This document shows positions 10,441-21,910 of a stretch of 64,000 nt of DNA, in pieces; positions within the stretch are counted from its first letter, which is position 1, and each line of letters opens with the position of its first letter. The notes below the pieces were generated by a model, which was given only the letters and a program-made list of their open reading frames with translations, made no database searches and had not been told where the DNA came from. The stretch covers positions 59,656,928 to 59,720,927 of the forward strand of contig OW121744.1 of NCBI GenBank assembly GCA_933228675.1, given 5' to 3'. This DNA is from Stomorhina lunata. Its lineage: Eukaryota; Arthropoda; Insecta; Diptera; Rhiniidae. The position numbers and the translations under genes were made by a program.

Positions 10441-10607
10441 GTCGGACAAAATAAATCAAATAATTCAAAATTAACTGAATATTCCTACAATGTCTTTCCT
10501 CTAAATTTATTTTAGCACTTTATAATATAAAATATATAAAAACTTTAAAATTTTCCTCAAAATGCTTATCATAAAGCTCCGAGCAAGGCTCGGTCTACCA
10601 GGTACTA

Positions 10608-11073
10608 TACATTAAATATATAAATATTTGATAAGTATGTAAATTGTTTACATAAATTCTCCCCATTGTATTTATGATAAATAAAGTCTAGTGGTTTAAA
10701 TCGCTCATTTATTTCAATATTATATGGTGTTGACAGCACTAAATCTTTTATTGTCGCCAACAAAAATAGAAAATAGTTTAATTTTGGCTACATCTACAAC
10801 GGTGGTCGGTAGTCGTATAGCAGTGTCGACTCTAAAAAATTTATTTCTATTTGAATGCATGTATTCTAATTTTGACAGGTTGTAGCCCGTAGCCTGCTGT
10901 TGTCTATGTGTTTAATGCATGAAGCATGAAGTTTTATAAAAATGACAACGGAAATGTCTTATATTCAGACTCCTATTGCTTTTGATCTGTACAGAACTCC
11001 CTTTTCCAGATCCACGCTCGTTAGGCTAAGGGGCTTGAGAATTATTATCATTATTATCTTAGTTCTTGATCAA
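10608..11073. other. Spacer without gene; holds an inverted-repeat copy
   Basis: No gene recognised. 10889-10920 is the exact reverse complement of 823-854. A stop-rich AT sequence leads to the Helitron start at 11074. Confidence 0.55.
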
Positions 11074-13194
11074 TCTATATATATATATTATAAATGTGTT
11101 TGTAAGTTTGTTTGTTTATTTGTTTATTTGTTTGTTTGAAAGAGGTTGACTCCTAAACTGTTTGACCGATTTTGATGAAATTTTGAAATTAGATAGAACA
11201 TTCCCTTAAGGTGGTTTAAGGATATGTTTTATTTCAAAACTTGGTCCAGAAAGGGTCCAAATAGGGTAAAAAATGGACCAATAGGTGCAAAATTTAGTAT
11301 TTATCATTGAATTTGATAAACCATAAAAGTTAGAAACTTTAAACTTAACAAAAGTAAATTCATTACCAATGGCCGTACTTCAGAAAAAAATTAAAAGGAT
11401 CGGAGCAGCGGATGGCCCCTTCCCCGTTACAAATACAATACCTATAACTGGGTAAATTGATTTTGATGATTTTCGAAATATAGATAAAGTTATACTAACA
11501 TTTCTGAAATTTCGACAGAGAGGTATGGTGTGACCGGTGGTTAAGATAGGCTAGGTTTTTTTTGAAATCTCAAGGGGGCGTGACCCCTCCCACATAACTC
11601 ATAAATTAAAAATTACAAATATAGGTGACTGAGAGACCCGATTTTTCTGAAATTTTGACAGTATGTCAAGGTGTGACGGATGGATAAAATAGGCCGAATT
11701 TTTTTTTTAAATCTCAAGTGGGCGTGACCCCTCCCATATAAGTCAAATATTGAAAATGACAAATATGGATGACCGAGCTGCCCGATTTTTCTGAAATTTT
11801 CACAGTATGGTAAGGTGTGACCGGTGGTTAAAAAAGGCATGTTTTTTTTTAAATTCTCAAGTGGGCGTGACCAATCCCATATAAGTTAAATATTAAAAAT
11901 GACAAATATAGATGACCGACCGGACTGATTTTTCTGACATTTTGATAGTATGTTAAGGTGTGACCGGGGTTAAAATAGGCAAGGTTCTCTTTTGAAATCT
12001 TAAGTGGGCGTGACCCCTCCCATATAAGTAAAATATTGAAAATGACAAATATGGATGACCGAGATGCCCGATTTTTCTGAAATTTTCACAGTATGGTAAA
12101 GTGCGACCGGTGGTTAAAATAGGAAAGGTTTGTTTGTCAAATATTAAAAATTACAAATATGGACTACCCTGCAAACCGATTTTTCCGAAATTTTTACAGT
12201 ATGGTAAAGGTGTAACCGGTGGTTAAAATATTCAAGGTCTTTTTCCCAAATCTCAAGTGGGCGTGAAATTTTGACAGTATATTAAGGTGTGACCAGTGGG
12301 TAAACTAGGCCAGGTTGTATTTTTTTAATCTAAGGTGGGCGTGACCCCTCCAATATAAGTCAAATATAAAAATTACAAATATATCGCTTTTTGAATTCGC
12401 TTTTTGAATTTTTTGAAAATGGACCAAGGAGGACCTGGGAATCGAAAAATGGGGATAAAATTCCCGTTTTCTTTAAAATTGCATCACTTTAGAACAACTG
12501 GACCAATCAGGACATTTTTGTTTTTTTGTTTTCTTTAGTCCAAGTTAGGATTCCACATAAAAAAAAAATCTATATTATCTAAAATCGGAAAACGGCTGCA
12601 CGGATTGGAAATATGATTATTGTTTGATAATAGCTTGACTGACGACTGTTTGAATATTTTTCATGATTATTTGATGGTTGTTTGACGATTGTTTGACAGT
12701 TGTTTAATGATTGATTGACTGATGACTGTTTGAAGATTTGTAAAAATTGTTTGATAATTGTTTCACGATTAACTGGCGATTTTATGACTGTAGTTTGATG
12801 ATTTTTTGTCGATTGTTTGATAGTTGATTGATGATCGACTGACTACTGTTCAATGATTTTTTATGATTGTTCGATAATTGTTTCACGATTAACTGATTAA
12901 TTATTAATTGATTAACGTTTGACGATATTTGATAATCTATAAATATAAAAAAATATTCGCGTCTGTGTTGTATGTGGTTTGACATTTATGGGCCCATTGC
13001 AAGCAAACATTAATTTGCAGTACTGCCAATCACTAAAGTCAATTAAATACATATACAAATATATTCATAAGGGATTCGGGTAAAAAATTAATAAAAAATT
13101 GTTCATAATGTTAATTTTTAAAGAAATAGTTAACACAGCAATAAGTAAAAATCTTTTACTATTAACCCGGGCAACGCCGGGTACAAACAGCTAG
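11074..13194 (+). mobile_element. Non-autonomous Helitron (2.1 kb)
   Basis: Canonical Helitron ends: 5' TCTATATATAT preceded by A, and a 3' hairpin ACCCGG-gcaacg-CCGGGT (13165-13182) eight bases before CTAG (13191-13194) followed by T. This is insertion between A and T without target duplication. No RepHel gene is present, so it depends on a helper. After the start comes a (GTTT)n-like tract (11096-11140). Then come about 145-bp tandem repeats (11460-12370) and a region of short TTTGATNATTGTTTGA repeats (12600-12900). Confidence 0.9.
11460..12370 (+). repeat. About 145-bp tandem repeats inside the Helitron
   Basis: About six diverged units, each with GGTGTGACCGGTGG, TTAAAATAGGC, CTCAAGTGGGCGTGACC, CCTCCCATATAAGT, ATGACAAATATGGATGACCG and CCCGATTTTTCTGAAATTTT. 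The spacing is regular, but the later units are truncated. Confidence 0.85.
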
Positions 13195-13904
13195 TTTTTT
13201 TATAATTTTTACAAAGCATGTCTTGGGGTTATATAACTATCACATAAAAAATTCTTATAATCATACTAACAATTATAAATAACAAATTCTAACTAAAATT
13301 TATAAACGACAAATACTTAAAGTGAACATAAATATTGAACAAAGAACATAGGATGCGTTGGTGTTGCATTTAATTTCGATGTTTTTTATCTTTCACGTCA
13401 AGTCGCAAATTATAATCAACAAATTGCTAAAAATAAAATATTGTACGAGTGCTAAATTTGAAAGTACTTTATCAACAAATTTATCTATATTCAACTTGAA
13501 TCGAATGAAATTTATATAAACGACAAAATATTTAAATCCATTACCAATAAATTTTTTTTATAAAAGCATAATCTTTTAGTTTATAGATATTTTTTTCTCA
13601 CATCTAAAAAAATATTCTTTAATTAAAAATAGTAATTTGAATTAATAATGTTGAGTAAATAATAAAAAGAATAAAATCATTAAGAATTTATAACTTATTA
13701 TTAGTCAACTTAAAAAGTGTATTCTTGAAAAGATGTTATAGGTGCATTTAAATGTTTTTAGTTGAGCCAATAAAGTGTATAAGCATTTATTTAAGTTTTT
13801 TTTTTATATTCCCATCATCATTAACATTTATTAAGCAAAATATTGCCATTTTCGTCGCACCACTTTGCTACCTTATGAATTAAGCAAACAGATATTTAAA
13901 AGAC
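13195..13904. other. AT-rich spacer, no gene seen
   Basis: Very AT-rich sequence (runs such as AAATATTTAAATCC) without open frame, tandem repeat or recognisable transposon end. Confidence 0.55.
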
Positions 13905-13973
13905 TGAAATCGTATCTAAGTGGTTTCCCTGGTATTTACTTCGCACAAAATTTGATCTCATAACCAGTACCTA

Positions 13974-15039
13974 GGGGCCAATTCTGGTTCTATGAAACGA
14001 TGAAATGAAAAGTTTTTTCATGTTTTCATAGAAGTAGCGATTCTAATTTAGTAAAAAAATGAAAACAAACGTCAAATCATTATTATATGAAAAAGTCACT
14101 GAAACGAAACGAGATTTTTTCATCGTTTCATAACAATTGGGATTCTTGTTTTGTGAAACAGTGCAACCAACTGTCAAAATTTTTTCATATGAAAAGAATT
14201 TTTTCACTGAAAAATTTTAAGTGAAAAATCAAAAATAAGACAAAATATTATTTAATTAACTTCTTGGAAGAAAATATTGATATTGCTAACGATTAGTATG
14301 AAATATAATTATTAAAAAACTGGTCACTAATCTATAAATGTATGATAGAAAAAAAAAATTCTAGACAAAAAGTGGAACTGACGACGAGGCTTACCGCTTT
14401 AGGTGGTACTAATGGTAATAATTTAGGTATATATTTTTTTTAAGAGAAGTAATACTCAGGCAAATACTGCCTATACACTTGTATAAAGAGTATATACGAA
14501 TTGGGTTACCTTCTTTGGAAAGAGGATAGTAGAGAAGCAAAAGGTGGTGAAAAGAAGAGTAAGATAGAGTTTTGAATTATTCAACGCTGTAAGTGCTATT
14601 GTATATAGTCAAGCCCTTTGTTTAAGCTTTTTTGTTTAATAGCCAATTTTATTTATTTTTCGTCGACGGCGTGTTACTGCTATAGGATTACCGCCGACGA
14701 AAGATGCTGTGGTAATTAATAATTTTAATCGAAATTAATAATTACAAAAATTGAAATTGGTAATTAATTATTTTAATAAAAATTAATAATTACGCAAATT
14801 GATGTTGCCGAGACCAACATTATTTGTTTCCTGTTTTACGTTTGACATTTGCTCGGAAATTATCATAAAACAGTGGATAAAGTTTCATAGCAACGAATGG
14901 AATGAAACACTTTTTTCATAATACAAACGAGAATCAGAAAATAAGTCTTGGTGAAAAAGTATTATGAAAACTAGTTGTGAAAACTTTAATGAAAACTTTT
15001 TTTTCATTTCATCGTTTCATAGAACCAGAATTGACCCCC
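13974..15039. mobile_element. TIR element (GGGGCCAATTCTGG), non-autonomous
   Basis: Terminal inverted repeats of about 40 bp: left GGGGCCAATTCTGGTTCTAT, right (reversed) GGGGGTCAATTCTGGTTC, continuing in both as ATGAAACGATGAAATGAAAA. The flanks are TA on both sides (13972-13973 and 15040-15041), or CTAG if the palindrome is counted as target site. There is no transposase. The interior has many diverged TTTTCAT/ATGAAAA repeats and an internal hairpin with arms TTTCGTCG and CGACGAAA near 14660-14703. It probably belongs to the Tc1/mariner or PIF group, not proven. Confidence 0.75.
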
Positions 15040-15177
15040 TAGTTTCTAATTTTCTCGCTTAGAGTAAGTGAAATTGTTAAAAAGGTTATGTGCGCTGCCA
15101 ACTTATTGTTTCAACTAACATATTTTCACTTTTCGATGGGAGAAATTACTCAATGTGAGAAAAACAAGATAAAGGTA

Positions 15178-15872
15178 CACTCAGAATATTATGTAAGTAA
15201 AATTAACTTAAAATGCAATTTGAAATGAATGAATATTCATTTAAAACCGGTCAACTGATTTTTCATTCAAATTCAACAAATATTTTATTCAAATTTAACT
15301 AACAAATATTTAAACTTCATTTTCATTTTTTAAAAATATTCATTTGTTATCAAAAAAAAATTACTGACAAAAATTTAAACTACTTTTTTAGTATAAGAAA
15401 CGGAACTTTTCATTTAGTATTAAAAAATTGAATGGTAAAAAACTACGTAAAATTTCGCTAAAACTGACAATTTTCATTTATTTTTCTAATTAACATAACA
15501 AAAAATACGAAACCATATAAAGGTTATATCCTTTGAGGCATCAAAGGCTTAGGCCATACCCTGTAATAGGCGGCCAGCATTATAAAAAGCTTCTTCAGTA
15601 AGCAAACCTACGATACTTAAGGAAAACCAAGAATTTAATAAATACGAATTATATTTGAAACAATCATTGAAAAATTTTATAAAAACTAAACAACTGATAA
15701 TTTCAAATGTTACGGATTTTCAGTATTTTTTGTAGTGTGTTTAAAAAAAAAACGTGTAAATATGTTAAAAATCAATTTTCATGTAAATTTAAATGAAAAT
15801 TCATTTGAAAACAACATAAACGAAAACTTCCTAAGCAAAAGACAATCAGTTACTGTAACAATTTCCTGAGTG
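15178..15872. mobile_element. MITE with CACTCAG ends
   Basis: 695-bp AT-rich element with inverted ends CACTCAGAATATTATG and (reversed) CACTCAGGAAATTGTTAC, flanked by TA at 15176-15177 and 15873-15874. It has no coding capacity. The interior is built of AATGAATATTCATTT-type palindromes. The right flank rejoins the DINE-like body (TATAGTTTTACATTAATAAG), which supports the right boundary. Confidence 0.7.
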
Positions 15873-15994
15873 TATAGTTTTACATTAATAAGCTATTAAA
15901 TACTTTTTGTTGTGCTTAATAATTAGGCCAAACATGTTGACAGTAAAGCAGGTCCATATATTGTGTTACGAATTTCTTATGCATCCAAAGTATA

Positions 15995-17218
15995 AAGAGT
16001 GCTCTAAATAAAATTTGTAGTTGGATTTTCTTAAATAAAAATCAAACCTTTTAATATAAAAACTCTACAAAATACGCAAATATAATGAAATATTATACAA
16101 AATCATTTAGCATTAAAATGTTTACTTAGTACTCAGCTTTTGCAAAATTATCGACTTTTTTCGGAAACCCTCCCATTAAAGATTTTACAGTTGCTTCTGA
16201 TACCTTTTTGGGGCATGTGTTCCACCTGCGCTTAAAATCGGACATGTTCTTTGAAATTTTTCCTGTGCTCTTCAATTCCTTTTTTACCAGAGCCCAATAC
16301 CTTTCCACAAGCCGAAGTTCTGGACAGTTAGGTGGATTTGCCTCTCGTGGTACAAAAATGACATTATTATTTGAGTACCACTCAAGTGCCTTTTTTCCAC
16401 AATGGCATGATGCCAAATCGGGCCAAAAAATGTAGTCACTCTGTGCTCTCTTAAAAGGGGTAACAACCTTTTTTGTAGGCACTCCTTTATATAAATTTCT
16501 GTGTTTATTGTGCCAGATGCCACAAATACTTTACTTCTTTTGCCACAACTGCAAATAGCTTGCCACACGAGAAACTTCTTAGGGAATTTTGTTTGTTTTT
16601 TTGTGCGAAACTCTTGCCGAACATTGCCCCGTTTATCAGCAACATAAAAATCTTGACCAGGAAGTTGAGAAAAGTCTGCCAGTACGTATGTTTCATCATC
16701 CATCACACAACAGGTGTATTTTTTTATAAAATCAGACTTCAATTTTTTCGCTCGTTTTTTTGCTTCTAAGTTCTTTATAGCATTGCGATCTGGAACCTTT
16801 TGGACTTTGTATTTCTTCAGTCCAGCACAAGCTTTGACTCTATGTGCAAAATTCGTAGAACATTTCACCGTACGAGCTGCTTTTCTTAAAGAAGTGTTAG
16901 GCGCTCTTCGAAAGAGTCGCTCGACTTCTTTTTCCTTACCAATATCTGTAGGACCTTTTTTCCTCCCTGATCCAGGTTTTCTTTCAATGCTCAGGTTTTC
17001 CTTATACCGTCTGATGGCATTAGAAACCGTTCGAGGGTCAACTTTCAAATTTTTAGCTATTTTTTTAAAAGTCCATGACAGATTGATTGAAATAACTATT
17101 GAAAATTAATAATTTCTAAAATAATAGCATCTGACATATCTATAGAAACTAACTTGATCAAAAAATAAATTATTTCTTGCACTATGGATAAATTTTGTCT
17201 AAATTAGTAAATGCTCTT
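15995..17218 (-). mobile_element. Tc1/mariner-superfamily element, DD37E type, copy A
   Basis: The left inverted repeat AAGAGTGCTCTAAATAAAAT follows TA (15993-15994). The right end is CTCTT before TA (17219-17220). Compared with copy B the right end lacks about 19 bp, so the inverted repeat is broken. About 60 bp around the transposase start are also lost (near 17078). It is nested in a DINE-like body that continues on both sides. Confidence 0.85.
16126..17048 (-). pseudogene. DD37E transposase, broken (copy A)
   Basis: Relic of a cut-and-paste transposase of the DD37E branch (ITmD37E group of Tc1/mariner). Visible parts are a helix-turn-helix N-terminal region (VDPRTVSNAIRRY), the basic linker PGSGRKKG, the first catalytic Asp in MDDETY, the second in a PDLASCH motif, and the Glu in LRLVERYW. 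Breaks: the N-terminal 19 or so residues are deleted, and a one-base loss in an A run near 16425 shifts the frame just before the second Asp, splitting the gene into 17048-16284 and 16482-16126. It is non-functional. Confidence 0.88.
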
Positions 17219-17701
17219 TATAAAGTTTGGACTTAACATTGATTGATAGCTATCTAATTTGGTTGGTGCAATCGTAATATACTGAATGTACCTCCAAATC
17301 TTTTTGATTGTAGATATAACAAGTAAGAGTGTTATATTCGGCTGTGCCGAATCTTATATACCCACCATCAAGTTGTGTTATAATTTGGAAACATATCTCA
17401 TATATCTACAAGGGTGCAGCTAATTCAAAATCTGCACCAAAACTGGAAAAATCGCTAAGCTATTTGGTATTGTTGGTAAAACCTTTGGACTAAATTAGGT
17501 TTCCGTAGCTTTATAGTTCAACATTCAAAAATATTTTAGTGGTTTCCCCAGTATTTACTTTGATCAAAATTCGGTCTCATAACCAGGTATAGTTTTACAT
17601 TAATAAGTTGTTAAATACTTTTCGTTGTGATTAATATGTAGTTAGGCTAAACACGTTAATAGTAATACGACAGGTCCATATATTTCGTTATGAGTTCCTA
17701 A

Positions 17702-19439
17702 TAGAGCTGCAAAACTATCGATAGTCGCCCCACTCGATAGTTTCGATAGTCGATAGTGGTCACATTCGATAGTTTCGATAGTCTGTCATAAAACTATCGA
17801 TACTATCGATAGTATCGAATTCTAAAAATTGCATGCAGAAACAATTGTTAACTTTAAGTACATATATCTACAAATATTTGCTTTAAATTATAGTACCTGT
17901 GTAACCGAGCCATGCTCGGAATTTTATAATAAACATTTCGAAGCAAGTTTTAAAGGTTTCATATATTTTTTTTATGAAGTACTAACAAACTAAAATAAAT
18001 TTAGAAAAAAGACATTACACAAATATCAAATTAATTTTTAATCATTTCATTCATTTTGTCCAATCAACACATCAGATCAAATGCATAGTTTACAGTTCAA
18101 TTCATTTTGAATAGTTTTGAAAATTGATCATACCAACTTAGAAATCTCCGTCGACTCATATGCACGAACATTGCTAAAGATCATAGCCTGATCAATTCAA
18201 TTTGAGTTATTTTCAGTTACGCCACCTGACGGAAATTAGTCCTACCAACTAAGAAGCCTTCGTCAGCACATGCGTAACAACTTTTCTAGAGAGTAATTTT
18301 CAGTGGCGCTACCTGTCGGAAATTAGTCATACCATCTTAAAAACCTTCGTCGGCTCATTCGCAACAATTTTGCTAAAAACCATAACATGATCAAATACAT
18401 AGTTTACTATTCTATAAAGGTCATACAAACATTCATTTGCTTAAAAGTTATAACATTACCAATTTTTCCCCTTTTTATCCTAATTTCAAAAAAGTTCCAT
18501 ATGCATATTTAGTACTTGATACCATTTGGATCCGGTATATTTTATAAAAACGCAGTCAACATATTGATCAATGGTTCATATTACTTCATGAGGTGTTAAA
18601 TTATCATTTTATTTCATTTTTTACCCATTTTGGACCCCAAAATCAAAAAAGTACCAAATACGTGTTCAATATTTTTTCGCATTTATTGATTGCATTACAA
18701 AGTTTATTTCTGTCCGATTACCTGTCCGATTATTTTAACATCTGTTAAAAATATAACTTAAATTTTGTTTAAATATTATCACTTTAGGCGATATAGAATT
18801 TTCGATTTTTTCCCCTTTTTACCCTCTTAGAGGCAATCATGTATCGCGTAGGTACCTCCTGGAGTAAACTATTGTATATGGCTTGTCTTTTAATTGTTCA
18901 GCTTTGAATTTCTCATAGGCAATAACAATGTTTTTAAAATAGGTGACAATATTTTTACATTTAAACTAAATTTGTTTATACAGTCTTGACTTAAACAGGG
19001 TTGCACTACAAGATTCAGAGTATGAGCGAAACATGGCAAAATGTCTTTTTTACTACAAATCGCATGCTTTTATCATTGTATTGTTTTTATCAGCAACAAA
19101 TGATCCTTTTCCATTACACCTGACATTGCAATATTTTCCGCATTGTAATTATACCACCATGACTTTCGATATAAGTAGCCATAATTTTTTTCTTGAATAT
19201 ATCACTTACTCAAGTTAACATTTGCTGAACTAAAGATATAATTTTAGTCTTATTGATTAATTTCATATTTATTTTAAAAATATCCACCGACACCAAAATT
19301 TTTCCTAACAATCAATTTAAAATATGCCGCCAACCTATTTTCGTCGATAGTATCGCTATCGGAAAAAAACAATCGATAGCACACTAAAAATAAAACTATC
19401 GATATTATCGATAGTACCATCGATAGTTTTGCAGCTCTA
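17702..19439. mobile_element. Non-autonomous hAT element with TATCGATA-rich ends
   Basis: Terminal inverted repeats TAGAGCTGCAAAACTATCG at both ends, with a perfect 8-bp target duplication GTTCCTAA (17694-17701 and 19440-19447): the hAT signature. There is no transposase. Sub-terminal regions are packed with (C/G)ATAG and ACTATCGATAGT motifs, including exact TATCGATA at 17716, 17795, 17804, 19397 and 19406. The interior contains a fragment of the Helitron-like element (17891-18836). It is inserted into a DINE-like unit. Confidence 0.9.
17891..18836 (-). mobile_element. Helitron-like element, truncated copy inside hAT
   Basis: It begins TAGTACC with the hairpin CCGAGC-cat-GCTCGG, contains about three of the 140-bp units in reverse (18050-18420), then the body with TTTTTTCCCCTTTTTACCC. 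The 5' terminal part (TCTTTAACGAGC end and (TA)n) is missing. It matches 1559-10607 and 49237-51312. Confidence 0.78.
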
Positions 19440-21910
19440 GTTCCTAATGCATTCATCATATATAAAGTCTGGGCTGAACATTGATTGATGCCTATATAAT
19501 TTCATAGGTGCAATCTTAATATAATGAATGTACCTCCAAATCTTTTTGATTGTAGATATAAAAAGGGGATGTTATATATATAAGAATTATAGCCAAATGT
19601 TGACCGATTATAACAAAATTTTACACACTGGCTGGTATATATAGAGAGCTTATTCTTGCAAAATTTAGTGACCATAGCTATCATAGTTTCTAATTTAATA
19701 GCTTTTAACTGGCCTTTGCTAAAATTGTTGGTTTCCGTGAGTGTTTTTCACATGAAAGCTAAAGTCAAATATGGACTGATTCCTATAAAATTTGATAAAC
19801 TGATCAAAAATTGCATAAAACTTCCCTATTTTAAATTTAATCGTCATAGCTATTACAATTGTATTCAATTTATCAGCATTAATGTGTTTCCCGGGGCGGG
19901 GTTATATGGGAGCTCTAACTAAATTTGAACCGATTTTGTCCATTTTCAACACACATCTTTTTCAAGATATCCAAAATACTTTTGTAAAATTTTGTCCCTC
20001 TAGCTCTTTTCGTTAAGGCGCTATCGTGCTTTTATTTGACGGACAGACGGACATAAACAACCTTTTCTTTTTGAATTTTTGTGTTTTCGTAAGTTTTTTA
20101 TATGGGAGCTAGGTCAAATAGTGACCGATTGTGACAAAATTTTGCACACTGGCTGGCATTGATATAAGACTTTCTTGTGCCAAATTTAGTGGTTATATCT
20201 GTTATACTTTTAGATTTATTGGCATTTAAGTGTATTTTGGGTGAAATTTAGCCTGTTTTCGTAAGTTTTTTGTATGGGAGCTATAGCTAAATGTGAACCG
20301 ATTTCGATGAAATTTTATATGCTGCCTAGTGCTTATCTAAAACTTCTAGATACCAAATTTTGTCATCATAACTGTCATAATTTGTCATTTATTAGCAAAT
20401 AAGCGATTAGCCTAGACGAGGTAATACGGGAGCTATGGCCAAATGCTAACCGATTTTGCCCAATTTCAATACCAAAATTTTCTCATAGATAAAGAATGTT
20501 TTTGCTAAGTTTCAGTTAGCTAGCTCTTTTCGTTTAGACGTTATCGTGATTTCAACAGACAGACAGACGGACATAGCTCAATCGTCTTAGAATTTCATAA
20601 GGATTCAGAATATATATCGTTTTTGATTTTTGAACCAATATTAAGGAAATTACAAACGGAATGACAATCTCAATATACCCCCCATTCTTTTTGATGGTGG
20701 GTATAAAAAGGGGATGTTATATGTATAAGAACTATAGCCAAATGTTGAGCGATTGTCACAAAATTATATAAAGTTTATTTCCGATAAATTTAGTGGCCAT
20801 AGCAGTCATAGTTTATAATTTAATAGCTTTTAACTAGCGTTTGTGGCATTTTAGTGGTTTCCGGGAGTGGTTTTTATATGAAAGCTGTGGTCAAATATGG
20901 ACAGATTGCTATAAGATTTGACATACTGACCGAAAGTTGCATAAAACTTCTCTGTTCTAAATTTAGTTGTCATAGATATTACAATTGTATTCAATTTATC
21001 AGCATAAATGTAATTCCCGGAGCAGGGTTACATGGGAGCTCTAACTAAATGTGAACCGAAGTCGCCCATTTTCAGTAAACAACTTTTACAACATATCAAA
21101 AATATTTTGTAAATTTTGTTCCCCTAGCTCTAGTAGTTATCTTTTTGGTATTTTGTATTTCAATAAATTTTTATATGGGAGCTACGGTGAAATGGTGACC
21201 GATAGTGAAAACATTGCACACTTGCTGGCATTGACATAAGACTTTCTTGTGGTGAATTAATTGAGTTTTAGATGTTTTGCAATTTAAGTGTATTTTAGGT
21301 GAAATTTAGGCTGTTTTCATAAGTGTTTTGTATGGGAGCTATGGCTAAATGTGACTTCGACTTCGATGAAATTTTATATGAAATTTTATAGCGCTTATGT
21401 AAAACTTTTATGTACCAAATTTTATCATCTTAGCTATTAAAGTTTTATATTTATTAGCAAATGACCAATTAGCCTAGGCGCGGTTGTGCGGGAGCTATGG
21501 TCAAATGTGAACCGATTTTACCCAATTTCAATGAGCTAGCTCCTTTCGTTTAGGAGTTATCGTGATTTCAACAGACAGACAGACGGACGGACAATCTCAA
21601 TATACCCCCCATTTCTTTTTTTTTTTTTTTGATGGAGGGTATAAAAAGGGTATGTTATAGTTAAAAGGTGATCGATTGTCTAAAATGTTCTACACTGGCT
21701 GGGATTTATATAAAGCTCAATTTTGTAAAATTTAGTGGCCATAGCTTATAATTTAATAGCTTTTAACTGGCCTTTTGGCATTTTAGTGGTTTCCGGGAGT
21801 TTTTTTTTTATATAAAGCTCAAATATGGACCGATTCCTACAAAATTTGATATACAGACCAAAAGTTGCATAAAACTTCTCTGTTCTAAATTAAGTTGTCA
21901 TAACTACATA

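Larger units (their letters stand above)
1559..10607 (+). mobile_element. Helitron-like element, split by an errantivirus
   Basis: The left end starts TCTTTAACGAGCAATAATTG, followed by a (TA)n-rich stretch. The right end has a hairpin, CCGAGC-aa-GGCTCGG, 11 bases before a GGTACTA terminus followed by T. The copy at 49237-51312 (minus strand) shares both ends, and the fragment at 17891-18836 shares the hairpin end, so the boundaries rest on comparison within this window. No Rep/helicase gene is present, so it is non-autonomous. The interior has a body rich in GGGTAAAAAGGG-type repeats (about 1660-2260), then about 140-bp tandem repeats. Without the retroelement at 2438-9913 the element is about 1.57 kb. 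The 3' terminus is not the usual CTRR, so Helitron versus Helentron versus another rolling-circle type is open. Confidence 0.72.
13905..17317 (-). mobile_element. DINE-1-like (subfamily B) fragment with three insertions
   Basis: Sequence at 13905-13970, 15875-15990 and 17219-17317 joins into one subfamily-B body when compared with the copy at 17318-19563 (shared landmarks: GTGGTTTCCC, CAGGTCCATATAT, CCTCCAAATC, TTTTTGATTG). It ends GATATAA at 17319 and directly abuts the next unit, whose first bases are AACAAGTAAG. The hairpin end is missing, so it is truncated on the left. Between these pieces sit the TIR elements at 13974 and 15178 and the DD37E transposon at 15995. Confidence 0.65.
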
